DNA from: Trachythela sp. YZ-2020
Taxonomy: Eukaryota; Cnidaria; Anthozoa; Malacalcyonacea; Clavulariidae
DNA: 64,000 nt
Direction of reading: 5' to 3'
Assembly (NCBI GenBank): GCA_016169945.1
Contig: JADLSH010000220.1
Coordinates: 3,707,001-3,771,000, forward strand
This document shows, piece after piece, positions 40,499-54,610 of the stretch; the first letter of the stretch is position 1, and every line of letters begins with the position of its first letter. Both the position numbers and the translations under genes were made by a program. The notes below the pieces were generated by a model. The model ran no database searches. It was not told the DNA's origin and saw nothing but the letters and a program-made list of their open reading frames with translations.

Positions 40499-43400
40499 GT
40501 TTCGACCAATCAGAGCACGCGTTATATACATGTTATTTTATAATAGCATTTCGTATGGTGTTTGTGTGATTACAACAGAGCTCCCCTGAGCGATTTTTTT
40601 TCAGGAAACTGTTCCCAACTGTGATATATATGTAAAGATGTTATTTGAAATTGATAGTGATACACTCATGAACCACATTCTAGACTGGTTTTAAAATCAA
40701 TCATGTGGAACTTTGGACAAACAAATAATCACAATTTTCCTGACTATGCTTTCGTTTTAAGTAATTAATGAATGCAAAGTGCAGGTCGAATTGCATTAAC
40801 GACGGGACGGTTCGCCTGCTTCGCCACTCCGGTCAAGTAAATATAATATTAATATATACATTTTTGTGCACGTTTCATCTAAATCGCACCCTATTTCATC
40901 CTCTTGCTCATACAAATACTACGTTTATATAACAAGACGCTCAATTGAGCTTTAAGTCGAAACAGGCTATATTGTAGATTACTCGTAGTAACGTACATTT
41001 TGACAAACAACGCATTTCTCTAGGCCGCCATTACTCTGAATCGAAAGAAAGCGGATCTAGTCTATTTTTTATGCTCAATAATTTGCGGAATACCAAACCT
41101 TATAAACTGATATATTTCAGGTCTTATTTTAAAGCCTGTTCTTTTCGCTGTCCAAGAAGTCGTCAGTTGAATCCATCACGGTTGTTAATAAATGTCGCTT
41201 TAATTATAAATCAGTATTATGCAATTTTATACTGTACTATGTTTATATTTCATAGTCGCGTGAAATTCTTGAATTTTGTAGTCGTTTCCTCTCGAGAAGA
41301 AGTGGTAGAAATAATTTACTAACATTTTACAAGATATTCAGACGGTATGTACATTTCATACTCCTAAACTCCGAAATAGCTATAAAAGCAATTTACATCC
41401 ACCATCCACATTCCACACGAACGCCGCCTATCGCACGGAATTGGCAAGTCGATTCATCAAGCGGCTAAACGGTTAAACCATGCATTTTAACCATAGATAT
41501 AGGAGACCTAGATTGCTGACTCAGCTCAAGATCACTGGCCAAAACTGAAAATCCAATATGGCGGCTCAACCGGGCAAGAGTGTATAGAAACTATATTATT
41601 AATAGGAAACTGATTTTGGGTTTAGTGTACTTGTTAAACCAAATTTGTGACTTTCAAAGCTAAATATGTATACTTCCTCGTTAGAAGCAGCTAATTAGGC
41701 AGAAAAAATACTCTGGAATCATGTGTAGCGTATAAAATCGCAAAATTTAACAAGGTAAATCTACGGGCGCTATGCGTTTGTCCCTTAGCAAGTAAGTTTT
41801 CCACCTCGGATCTTACTGAAAACATCCTACAATCTAAAATAAATGGGTTTTGTATTGTTACATATTTGTTAGACTGCAAATTTTCTCTTGTACAGTATAT
41901 AACATGATAACAAGAGGCCCGTTTACACTACACAAATTTTGGGCACGGCACCCTTAAATTTTGGCCCGCGGGCTCCTCTTAAAATATGGCACTCCACGTT
42001 TACACAACAATTTTTACGTCGGGCCCGCCGGCCAAAAAAAATAAACAAGCACCGCTCCTGCAAAAGTATAATCAAATTCTCACGATTATCACGTTCTTAA
42101 TGTCATTTAAAATAAATAATCTTTCGAGCAAGTTATAAAGAACGTTCAACTTTGGTGGTTCATTTCTTGCATGATACTATTTCTTGATCTTGTAGACTAT
42201 AACTATTTCTAGTTTTTAAGTTGACACATTTAGTATTTCGCTCGCAATTTTACAGTATACACCGGAACACTTGGACATCAATTTTCCGCCAGGCAAATTC
42301 CCGCGGTGTTCCTTCAGTGTCTCTGCTCTTTAACATGTCTATGCAATCTGGTACTTTTCCTGATGAATGACTTTTCCTGAGACAGATAAAGAAAATTACC
42401 AAAGCAATTTCCTTTCTTCCCAACATCTTTAAAGTACTATAGAACGCTGTGTTCGTCATTACATCAACCCAAAACAACAACAAACATGGTTTTCTTCCCG
42501 GTACATACGCCATTTTATTTTTTTATTTGTGTATAGCTATTCATATTTTTTTGTTTTTCTGAAATCTGATTGGCTGCGTGAGCGAGCAGCTTTTTACGAT
42601 ATTTGACCGTGGTCCAAAGAGTTATTTTTTTGAAAATTTTTGTTTAGAAAAGGAGTGAAAAACATTTGAAAAACAAAAAATTCCCCCAAAATATGCTTGG
42701 ATTATATTAAACTTAGTCATTAACTCCCTAGACGATGTCAAAATTTTAATCTAGCTTAAATTTTATGTTAAAAATGAAATATAGTATAAATATAAACAAT
42801 TTAAAGCTACGGCTTTCGGCTTGGCCGACATGCAGCATGCATCATATCTTTTGAGAATTTGCTGTGATTTGGTTTCTAAAATTTATAAAAAATAACCATA
42901 ACAAAAAGTTCAATTGAAAACAAGACATTTCCTCCAAGAAAACAAGATAAACAGCAGTGTGAACATGTTTTTTCATCTTAAACAGCGTTTCAATTCTACA
43001 AAAAACAACATGTTTTCGACAGAGTAAAGTCGAAGCCCTGCTCAAATCTGGCAGTTTTAACAAGTTTAAACGATTAAAAACCACGCATAAACAAAAATTG
43101 AATAAACAGGCATACCTTTTTCATCGTTTCTTGAAATATTTGGAAAATTATAGTCCAAAACAATGCAAATTCCTAACCTTGTGCAAATTCCGAGGCAAAT
43201 TCAGTTGACGGTGAATCACTACCTAGACTAGTCACCGGGTTAACAAGGCGGTTTGAACACTTCAACAGCAACACGAAAACACTTGAAAGCCAAAAGTGAG
43301 AAAAATATCACAGCTGCCATAATCTTGAGTAAAATATAATGTAGAAAGATATATTCCTTCAAGATTTTTGACTGCCGGCTTTCATATTTAGGAACATGCT

Positions 43401-44870
43401 TTGATTAGGCAACGCCACTGATCTCGAACAACACTGGATTTTTTTATAAATTTTAAATTTGCCATGAAGGGAAAAAATGAAAACGTTATTTAGCGTTTAG
43501 GTCAGTCCTACTGGAAAAATATTTTCCCTCGGCCTCAGAAGCGTCCCACGACCTTCGGTCTCGGGTCGCGTCTGAGACCTCGAGAAAATATTTTTCCAGT
43601 ACTGACCTCCCACCCGGTAAATAACATATATGTATTTCTAGTAGTTTAAATTGAATTATAATGCCTTTTACGGGGCCTTTTTACGAATTTTGAAGTAGTG
43701 AAGAGTTATTAAGGATAAGTGACTTACCTAGGAGGGGGTGACATGAAAATTGCGCATTCTTAGGGCCTGATCGATTGCTTGCATCGACATTTTCAGATAT
43801 TACATCTAGACAGTTTGAATTATCAGCAAAAAGAAAGGTTTGGTTTTAGAAACATTACAACACTCTTGTGGACTAAGTTATCTTATATTCGACAAAAGGG
43901 ACCTTCACTGGGGGGGGGAGTTTACTGGACGGGAGCCAACTTAAGGAAACTATGTACATTTATCAAAATGCTATATTTAATAAATACAGTATATGGGCCC
44001 AATTCAAATATTAGCTGTTAGTGAAAGCAATATCGTGATCCACTCTGTAGAAGTATGCGGAAATACAGCCATAGACTAGTCAAAATTTCCCACTTATATT
44101 GTATAGTCATTGAACTGATATTTCCATAATAAGCAATGATGGATGGCTCGAACAGTGTTGAAGTACTGCCTATAATCAAAATACTTCTATTTATATTAAT
44201 AAGTCACTATAAATTTTTGCAGGCAGGTAGCGCAATGATTTCAAATTTACTGTGGTCTACTATCTACACAATTAAAATCAAAATGAAATATTAAATATCT
44301 GCATGGGCTCAATCAAAATGTTTGCTCTCAGTGTCTGTTCAATATGAAAACAAAATTGTGCCCTACTCAACAAAGGTATGGGGAAATACAGCCATATTCC
44401 TAGTAGATTTATGTATTTTGTTTAATAATAGCTGTTTTTGGCATTTCCTCGTAACTGCATGTAGCGACGAAGTCATGTTCCACGATGTGAAATAGTCTGC
44501 ATCGATCTTCCTTGTATATCGTGTGCTGAATGCAAATCAGTGTTTTCTGATTGTACAGACAAATCGCTTCTCTTTATTACAGTACCTCTGCCACCTTGAT
44601 ATGTTCGCGACCGTTACGACAAAATGGGCAATCAGTTACGTTTTATTTATAAAAGTTATTTAAAAACGATAGCCGTTCAGCTATTGCTGCTTTTCAAGGG
44701 ATCGTTTGATATAATACTATAAAATATTAATAACTATTTACACAAATAAGTCATGTTAGATGAAACAATATTGATTACTCATGCATGTTGCAATATTTAT
44801 GAGCATCATCAACAGTCATTTAATCTGTGGAAAAATAATTGTCGATTAAACTTTTAAAATGAATTGTTGA

Positions 44871-46674
44871 TAGCTACTCATACCCGTTGACAATGTCAAT
44901 GGGTAAGTTGTTCCAGGCACAAGCTCCTCGGTATGAAAAGGATCTTTTCATAAAATTAGTTTTAAGTTTACCAAACACTAGCTTGCGCATGTTGCTCCGC
45001 ATTTCGTAATTGTTATTTTGGCTATGAGAGAACATGGTAGAGACGTACTCCGGCGCAATACAACGGATAGCCTTGAATGTCATTAAAATTTCCCTTTTCA
45101 TAAGAGTAGACTCAATTGGAGTCCATCCTAGAATCCGAAAGATTGTTTTTGACTTTATTTCGTTTGAACTAGTTATGACACGAGCGGCCCTTTTTTGCAT
45201 CTTGTACAGTTTCTCAAGATTCGTTCGATTTCCGTCATTCCAGACGGACGAACAATAATTATGTAAAGTAAGGGACTACTAAAGAGTTGTACATACGAAT
45301 TAATTCATTTTGAGATACAAAAGCTTTAGCTCTTCTTAGAAGAGCCACAGTACTCGAAAGTTTCTTACATTGAGCATTAGTGTGTTCCTTCCATTTTAAT
45401 TATTCGTCAATTATAATCCCCAAGACCTCTTTCTGTTTAACTTGTTCAATAAGTGAATCATTAATTAGTATTTGGAGGTTTTCAGGGATTTGGTTAAATT
45501 TCTTTTTGAGGCTATCAACATAAATTCAGTTTACTCAGTATTTAATGTTAATTTGTTGGCCTCGAGTCATTTACTTACATTACTCAAGTCGGAGTTTAAT
45601 TTGTATTCAATTTCTGCAGTTGACACTCCAGAACACGTCAAGTTTGTATCGTCTGCAAACATTGATGCTTGAGTGTGTTCGAGGCAGTTCGGTAAATCGT
45701 TTATGTATATAGAAAATAGCAATGGCCCCAGATTAGTCCCTTGTGGAATCCCACATTGGATTGTTTTTTGTTCTGATTTTACGTTATTGAGTACGCAGAC
45801 TTGTTTCCTGTTGTTCAAGTATGACTTAAATAGTTTTTGGGCTACCCTTTTATTCCATATTGTTCCAGTTTCCGCAGAAGAATACAATGGTCGACCGTGT
45901 CAAATGCTTTTTTAAAGTCTACGAAAAGAACCCCGTTGATTAGACCCTTATCCATATTTAATAGCCATTGGTTAGTGCAATGTAAAAGAGTTTCTGTGGA
46001 GTGACATGGGCGAAAGCCGGATTGCTGTTCGCAGATGATGTTGTTTCTGTTAATATACAAGCTTAATTGATCGCAAATGAGTTTTTCTAAGATTTTGGCC
46101 AATGCAGGAATCACAGATATAGGTCTATAATTTCCGCACTCAGCCTTGTCTCCTTTCTTGTGAATTGGAATTACTTTTGCAAGTTTTAAGTCCTCTGGAA
46201 AAGTTCCAGTTTTTAATACAAGGTTGAATACATGCAATAAGGAATCAAATATCGTATTTCCAGCTGCTTTAATAAGTTTGTTTGGTATTTTGTCTAAACC
46301 GGGCGCTTTATTCAGGTTTATTTTACCAACTGTGGTAGCTAAATCTTCCTTTGTTATAGTCGCAAACCTAAATTCTGCCGAGCAAGGCTGGGTGAATTGT
46401 ATTGGGTTTTTTTTTGTTAAAGGAATACTTGATGCAAGTTTTGGTCCGATCTCAGCAAAGTAGCTGTTAAATGCATTTGTTATGTTTACATCGCCTGTTA
46501 CATTTTCATCTTCAATTTTTATGTCATTAATAGTGGTTGTTTTCGGCGTTTTATTCAGTAGTTTATTAATTATCCCCCAGCTTTCTTTACTGTTTTTACT
46601 GTTTTCCAGGTTTGTCTTGAAGTACTGAGTTTTCGCTTTATGTGAATTTTCGTTAATGTGATTAATGTGATTAG
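44871..46674 (-). pseudogene. LINE RT remnant, array copy 2
   Basis: Same remnant as in copy 1, with the better reading in the middle. One 131-codon frame (45842-46237) runs from HVFNLVLKTGTFPEDLKLAK through GFRPCHSTETLLH to motif A VDFKKAFDTVDH. It then shifts into the 106-codon frame (45567-45887) with motifs B (GIPQGTNLGP) and C (MFADD). Stops downstream of motif C precede the C-terminal frame at 44874-45200. Confidence 0.85.
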
Positions 46675-47204
46675 AAAGGCTTGCTGGGAATCGCTAAAAT
46701 ATCTTGCTGGGAATCGCCAAGAATTTGACAAACCTCAGTGGATTCTTAAGAAATTAGCAATAATAATTTCAGAGTAGAAATGTATTAAATGTTTTGTGGG
46801 CTGTTCTTTGTGGGTAATTCCTTTGAGAGTTTTTATGCATCAGTGGCTCAGAGCTGTGAATGAATCAAGGTGGCATTTATGGCTGACATACAATTTTGTG
46901 ATGGAACAAGTTCGAGGCATTTTCCACTACGTTATAACGACAGGAGTCACGAATAATCATAAGTTTTGCAGCACGTTTAATTGCAAATTGGTATACAGGG
47001 TGTATAAAAACAAACCTTTCGAAATTAACATATTATTCTTAACCATAAGATTTTATACCCTTGGAAATTTAAAATGCCTTCTAATCGTATGAGTAGCATA
47101 AAGTCTTGTACTTAAGAACAATATGTTAATTTCTTAGGAATCCACTGAGGTTTGTCAAATTCTTGGTCCATTAATTTTTTGGCGATTCCCAGCAAGCCTT
47201 TCGC
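46675..47204. mobile_element. 0.53-kb TIR element, array copy 2
   Basis: As in copy 1, but the left terminus lacks two bases. Confidence 0.7.
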
Positions 47205-50200
47205 GCTCGCGTATTCGACTTTTCCGCTTTGCTCGGGACAACCTTAATTGAAATAGCTGTATGCAGACCATACAACACTGAGTCATACTCAAAAATAATT
47301 TATTTCTGAAACACTAAATTAAAATTATGACGTAATGTCAACAGATATGTCAACAGCGCTTGACGCTAATATATCTGGCATGTTTCTATGCAATATGAAA
47401 CCATGAAACCAAACATTGCAATCAGTTCTGCTGAACTATGCGGAAGTAGAAACTGCAGTCATATTAACATAATTATAGAGTATTGTGTCAGTAAAAAATC
47501 TGCATATACTAGCATGTCGCTAGACAGCACTGAAAAACGTCCAAAGGTAAAATATAAAGGAATTGAATACGAAATACAAGACAGTTCAGATGGTATGATT
47601 TCTTACAAATAAAATAATCTAAAGTGAATGAGTTTTCTATTTGATTTGTACAGGCCGAGACAAGCTCTAAACACGTGCGACGCCGACAGGCATTAATTCC
47701 GCCGCTTGACACAGGTTTGTTTGTATTTCATATGACAAATTGACAATAACGAGAAATTTCGGATTTTGAAGCCACTTAATGCGAGTTAAAGATTATACAA
47801 TTACTTTATGGTTTCCGTGTTTGGATGGCCTGATCCAAACACGCGGGAATGTTGCGAGAGTTAAGAAAAGCGCGCGATAGTCTTCCGTGTTTGGATGGCC
47901 TGATCCAAACACGGGTTTCGACCAATCAGAGCACGCGTTATATACATGTTATATTATAATAGCATTTCGTATGGTGTTTGTGTGATTACAACAGAGCTCC
48001 CCTGAGCGATTTTTTTTCAGGAAACTGTTCCCAACTGTGATATATATGTAAAGATGTTATTTGAAATTGATAGTGATACACTCATGAACCACATTCTAGA
48101 CTGGTTTTAAAATCAATCATGTGGAACTTTGGACAAACAAATAATCACAATTTTCCTGACTATGCTTTCGTTTTAAGTAATTAATGAATGCAAAGTGCAG
48201 GTCGAATTGCATTAACGACGGGACGGTTCGCCTGCTTCGCCACTCCGGTCAAGTAAATATAATATTAATATATACATTTTTGTGCACGTTTCATCTAAAT
48301 CGCACCCTATTTCATCCTCTTGCTCATACAAATACTACGTTTATATAACAAGACGCTCAATTGAGCTTTAAGTCGAAACAGGCTATATTGTAGATTACTC
48401 GTAGTAACGTACATTTTGACAAACAACGCATTTCTCTAGGCCGCCATTACTCTGAATCGAAAGAAAGCGGATCTAGTCTATTTTTTATGCTCAATAATTT
48501 GCGGAATACCAAACCTTATAAACTGATATATTTCAGGTCTTATTTTAAAGCCTGTTCTTTTCGCTGTCCAAGAAGTCGTCAGTTGAATCCATCACGGTTG
48601 TTAATAAATGTCGCTTTAATTATAAATCAGTATTATGCAATTTTATACTGTACTATGTTTATATTTCATAGTCGCGTGAAATTCTTGAATTTTGTAGTCG
48701 TTTCCTCTCGAGAAGAAGTGGTAGAAATAATTTACTAACATTTTACAAGATATTCAGAAGGTATGTACATTTCATACTCCTAAACTCCGAAATAGCTATA
48801 AAAGCAATTTACATCCACCATCCACATTCCACACGAACGCCGCCTATCGCACGGAATTGGCAAGTCGATTCATCAAGCGGCTAAACGGTTAAACCATGCA
48901 TTTTAACCATAGATATAGGAGACCTAGATTGCTGACTCAGCTCAAGATCACTGGCCAAAACTGAAAATCCAATATGGCGGCTCAACCGGGCAAGAGTGTA
49001 TAGAAACTATATTATTAATAGGAAACTGATTTTGGGTTTAGTGTACTTGTTAAACCAAATTTGTGACTTTCAAAGCTAAATATGTATACTTCCTCGTTAG
49101 AAGCAGCTAATTAGGCAGAAAAATACTCTGGAATCATGTGTAGCGTATAAAATCGCAAAATTTAACAAGGTAAATCTACGGGCGCTATGCGTTTGTCCCT
49201 TAGCAAGTAAGTTTTCCACCTCGGATCTTACTGAAAACATCCTACAATCTAAAATAAATGGGTTTTGTATTGTTACATATTTGTTAGACTGCAAATTTTC
49301 TCTTGTACAGTATATAACATGATAACAAGAGGCCCGTTTACACTACACAAATTTTGGGCACGGCACTTAAATTTTGGCCCGCGGCTCCTCTTAAAATATG
49401 GCACTCCACGTTTACACAACAATTTTTACGTCGGGCCCGCCGGCCAAAAAAAATAAACAAGCACCGCTCCTGCAAAAGTATAATCAAATTCTCACGATTA
49501 TCACGTTCTTAATGTCATTTAAAATAAATAATCTTTCGAGCAAGTTATAAAGAACGTTCAACTTTGGTGGTTCATTTCTTGCATGATACTATTTCTTGAT
49601 CTTGTAGACTATAACTATTTCTAGTTTTTAAGTTGACACATTTAGTATTTCGCTCGCAATTTTACAGTATACACCGGAACACTTGGACATCAATTTTCCG
49701 CCAGGCAAATTCCCGCGGTGTTCCTTCAGTGTCTCTGCTCTTTAACATGTCTATGCAATCTGGTACTTTTCCTGATGAATGACTTTTCCTGAGACAGATA
49801 AAGAAAATTACCAAAGCAATTTCCTTACTTCCCAACATCTTTAAAGTACTATAGAACGCTGTGTTCGTCATTACATCAACCCAAAACAACAACAAACATG
49901 GTTTTCTTCCCGGTACATACGCCATTTTATTTTTTTATTTGTGTATAGCTATTCATATTTTTTTGATTTTCTGCAATCTGATTGGCTGCGTGAGCGAGCA
50001 GCTTTTTACGATATTTGACCGTGGTCCAAAGAGTTATTTTTTTGAAAATTTTTGTTTAGAAAAGGAGTGAAAAACATTTGAAAAACAAAAAATTCCCCCA
50101 AAATATGCTTGGATTATATTAAACTTAGTCATTAACTCCCTAGACGATGTCAAAATTTTAATCTAGCTTAAATTTTATGTTAAAAATGAAATATAGTATA

Positions 50201-52281
50201 AATATAAACAATTTAAAGCTACGGCTTTGCAGCCGACATGCAGCATGCATCATATCTTTTGAGAATTTGCTGTGATTTGGTTTCTAAAATTTATAAAAAA
50301 TAACCATAACAAAAAGTTCAATTGAAAACAAGACATTTCCTCCAAGAAAACAAGATAAACAGCAGTGTGAACATGTTTTTTCATCTTAAACAGCGTTTCA
50401 ATTCTACAAAAAACAACATGTTTTCGACAGAGTAAAGTCGAAGCCCTGCTCAAATCTGGCAGTTTTAACAAGTTTAAACGATTAAAAAACCACGCATAAA
50501 CAAAAATTGAATAAACAGGCATACCTTTTTCATCGTTTCTTGAAATATTTGGAAAATTATAGTCCAAAAACAATGCAAATTCCTAACCTTGTGCAAATTC
50601 CGAGGCAAATTCAGTTGACGGTGAATCACTACCTAGACTAGTCACCGGGTTAACAAGGCGGTTTGAACACTTCAACAGCAACACGAAAACACTTGAAAGC
50701 CAAAAAGTGAGAAAAATATCACAGCTGCCATAATCTTGAGTAAAATATAATGTAGAAAGATATATTCCTTCAAGATTTTTGACTGCCGGCTTTCATATTT
50801 AGGAACATGCTTTGATTAGGCAACGCCACTGATCTCGAACAACACTGGATTTTTTTATAAATTTTAAATTTGCCATGAAGGGAAAAAATGAAAACGTTAT
50901 TTAGCGTTTAGGTCAGTCCTACTGGAAAAATATTTTCCCTCGGCCTCAGAAGCGTCCCTCGACCTTCGGTCTCGGGTCGCTTCTGAGACCTCGAGAAAAT
51001 ATTTTTCCAGTACTGACCTCCCACCCGGTAAATAACATATATGTATTTCTAGTAGTTTAAATTGAATTATAATGCCTTTTACGGGGCCTTTTTACGAATT
51101 TTGAAGTAGTGAAGAGTTATTAAGGATAAGTGACTTACCTAGGAGGGGGTGACATGAAAATTGCGCATTCTTAGGGCCTGATCGATTGCTTGCATCGACA
51201 TTTTCAGATATTACATCTAGACAGTTTGAATTATCAGCAAAAAGAAAGGTTTGGTTTTAGAAACATTACAACACTCTTGTGGACTAAGTTATCTTATATT
51301 CGACAAAAGGGACCTTCACTGGGGGGGGGAGTTTACTGGACGGGAGCCAACTTAAGGAAACTATGTACATTTATCAAAATGCTATATTTAATAAATACAG
51401 TATATGGGCCCAATTCAAATATTAGCTGTTAGTGAAAGCAATATCGTGATCCACTCTGTAGAAGTATGCGGAAATACAGCCATAGACTAGTCAAAATTTC
51501 CCACTTATATTGTATAGTCATTGAACTGATATTTCCATAATAAGCAATGATGGATGGCTCGAACAGTGTTGAAGTACTGCCTATAATCAAAATACTTCTA
51601 TTTATATTAATAAGTCACTATAAATTTTTGCAGGCAGGTAGCGCAATGATTTCAAATTTACTGTGGTCTACTATCTACACAATTAAAATCAAAATGAAAT
51701 ATTAAATATCTGCATGGGCTCAATCAAAATGTTTGCTCTCAGTGTCTGTTCAATATGAAAACAAAATTGTGCCCTACTCAACAAAGGTATGGGGAAATAC
51801 AGCCATATTCCTAGTAGATTTATGTATTTTGTTTAATAATAGCTGTTTTTGGCATTTCCTCGTAACTGCATGTAGCGACGAAGTCATGTTCCACGATGTG
51901 AAATAGTCTGCATCGATCTTCCTTGTATATCGTGTGCTGAATGCAAATCAGTGTTTTCTGATTGTACAGACAAATCGCTTCTCTTTATTACAGTACCTCT
52001 GCCACCTTGATATGTTCGCGACCGTTACGACAAAATGGGCAATCAGTTACGTTTTATTTATAAAAGTTATTTAAAAACGATAGCCGTTCAGCTATTGCTG
52101 CTTTTCAAGGGATCGTTTGATATAATACTATAAAATATTAATAACTATTTACACAAATAAGTCATGTTAGATGAAACAATATTGATTACTCATGCATGTT
52201 GCAATATTTATGAGCATCATCAACAGTCATTTAATCTGTGGAAAAATAATTGTCGATTAAACTTTTAAAATGAATTGTTGA

Positions 52282-54078
52282 TAGCTACTCATACCCGTTG
52301 ACAATGTCAATGGGTAAGTTGTTCCAGGCACAAGCTCCTCGGTATGAAAAGGATCTTTTCATAAAATTAGTTTTAAGTTTACAAACACTAGCTTGCATGT
52401 TGCTCCGCATTTCGTAATTGTTATTTTGGCTATGAGAGAACATGGTAGAGACGTACTCGGCGCAATACAACGGATAGCCTTGAATGTCATTAAAATTTCC
52501 CTTTTCATAAGAGTAGACTCAATTGGAGTCCATCCTAGAATCCGAAAGATTGTTTTTGACTTTATTTCGTTTGAACTAGTTATGACACGAGCGGCCCTTT
52601 TTTGCATCTTGTACAGTTTCTCAAGATTCGTTCGATTTCCGTCATTCCAGACGGACGAACAATAATTATGTAAAGTAAGGACTACTAAAGAGTTGTACAT
52701 ACGAATTAATTCATTTTGAGATACAAAGCTTTAGCTCTTCTTAGAAGAGCCACAGTACTCGAAAGTTTCTTACATTGAGCATTAGTGTGTTCCTTCCATT
52801 TTAATTATTCGTCAATTATAATCCCCAAGACCTCTTTCTGTTTAACTTGTTCAATAAGTGAATCATTAATTAGTATTTGGAGGTTTTCAGGGATTTGGTT
52901 AAATTTCTTTTTGAGGCTATCAACATAAATTCAGTTTACTCAGTATTTAATGTTAATTTGTTGGCCTCGAGTCATTTACTTACATTACTCAAGTCGGAGT
53001 TTAATTTGTATTCAATTTCTGCAGTTGACACTCCAGAACACGTCAAGTTTGTATCGTCTGCAAACATTGATGCTTGAGTGTGTTCGAGGCAGTTCGGTAA
53101 ATCGTTTATGTATATAGAAAATAGCAATGGCCCCAGATTAGTCCCTTGTGGAACCCCACATTGGATTGTTTTTTGTTCTGATTTTACGTTATTGAGTACG
53201 CAGACTTGTTTCCTGTTGTTCAAGTATGACTTAAATAGTTTTTGGGCTACCCTTTTATTCCATATTGTTCCAGTTTCCGCAGAAGAATACAATGGTCGAC
53301 CGTGTCAAATGCTTTTTTAAAGTCTACGAAAAGAACCCCGTTGATTAGACCCTTATCCATATTTAATAGCCATTGGTTAGTGCAATGTAAAAGAGTTTCT
53401 GTGGAGTGACATGGGCGAAAGCCGGATTGCTGTTCGCAGATGATGTTGTTTCTGTTAATATACAAGCTTAATTGATCGCAAATGAGTTTTTCTAAGATTT
53501 TGGCCAATGCAGGAATCACAGATATAGGTCTATAATTTCCGCACTCAGCCTTGTCTCCTTTCTTGTGAATTGGAATTACTTTTGCAAGTTTTAAGTCCTC
53601 TGGAAAAGTTCCAGTTTTTAATACAAGGTTGAATACATGCAATAAGGAATCAAATATCGTATTTCCAGCTGCTTTAATAAGTTTGTTTGGTATTTTGTCT
53701 AAACCGGGCGCTTTATTCAGGTTTATTTTACCAACTGTGGTAGCTAAATCTTCCTTTGTTATAGTCGCAAACCTAAATTCTGCCGAGCAAGGCTGGGTGA
53801 ATTGTATTGGGTTTTTTTTTGTTAAAGGAATACTTGATGCAAGTTTTGGTCCGATCTCAGCAAAGTAGCTGTTAAATGCATTTGTTATGTTTACATCGCC
53901 TGTTACATTTTCATCTTCAATTTTTATGTCATTAATAGTGGTTGTTTTCGGCGTTTTATTCAGTAGTTTATTAATTATCCCCCAGCTTTCTTTACTGTTT
54001 TTACTGTTTTCCAGGTTTGTCTTGAAGTACTGAGTTTTCGCTTTATGTGAATTTTCGTTAATGTGATTAATGTGATTA
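52282..54078 (-). pseudogene. LINE RT remnant, array copy 3
   Basis: RT frames as in copy 2 (53247-53642 and 52972-53292, motif C MFADDTNL). The C-terminal domain is split by one-base deletions into frames 52359-52700 and 52285-52470. The first of these reads further upstream than in the other copies (NYCSSVWNDGNRTNLEKLYK) because of another one-base difference. Confidence 0.85.
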
Positions 54079-54610
54079 GCGAAAGGCTTGCTGGGAATCG
54101 CTAAAATATCTTGCTGGGAATCGCCAAGAATTTGACAAACCTCAGTGGATTCTTAAGAAATTAGCAATAATAATTTCAGAGTAGAAATGTATTAAATGTT
54201 TTGTGGGCTGTTCTTTGTGGGTAATTCCTTTGAGAGTTTTTATGCATCAGTGGCTCAGAGCTGTGAATGAATCAAGGTGGCATTTATGGCTGACATACAA
54301 TTTTGTGATGGAACAAGTTCGAGGCATTTTCCACTACGTTATAACGACAGGAGTCACGAATAATCATAAGTTTTGCAGCACGTTTAATTGCAAATTGGTA
54401 TACAGGGTGTATAAAAACAAATCTTTCGAAATTAACATATTATTCTTAACCATAAGATTTTATACCCTTGAAATTTAAAATGCCTTCTAATCGTATGAGT
54501 AGCATAAAGTCTTGTACTTAAGAACAATATGTTAATTTCTTAGGAATCCACTGAGGTTTGTCAAATTCTTGGTCCATTAATTTTTTGGCGATTCCCAGCA
54601 AGCCTTTCGC
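54079..54610. mobile_element. 0.53-kb TIR element, array copy 3
   Basis: As in copy 1, with complete gcgaaagg termini on both sides. Confidence 0.7.

Larger units (their letters stand above)
34626..42051. repeat. 7.4-kb tandem array, copy 1 (7426 bp)
   Basis: The first unit of a head-to-tail array. Homology to the next unit begins at ccgctcctgcaaaag (34626; repeated at 42052), and upstream sequence differs, so 34626 is the left border. Contents in order: short frame (-) 34824-35087, palindrome 36077-36185, LINE RT remnant (-) 37446-39250, TIR element 39251-39784, an exon-like cassette about 39950-40370, twin hairpins 40399-40498, then about 1.5 kb of AT-rich non-coding sequence ending in a CG-rich ggcccgcc stretch at the junction. 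No rRNA, tRNA or histone genes are in the unit. Stretches 35100-36070, 36190-37440 and 40500-42050 hold no supported gene. Confidence 0.95.
42052..49463. repeat. 7.4-kb tandem array, copy 2 (7412 bp)
   Basis: Same content and order as copy 1. It differs by scattered 1-2-base indels, several substitutions (for example tcccacgacc for tccctcgacc near 43551), and a 2-base loss at the left end of the TIR element (ttagaaaggc at 46671). Confidence 0.95.

Noticed and set aside
41071..41322. 83-codon ATG frame identical in all four array copies
   Set aside because: Identity follows from the near-identical units. No domain, no splice context and low-complexity hydrophobic composition.
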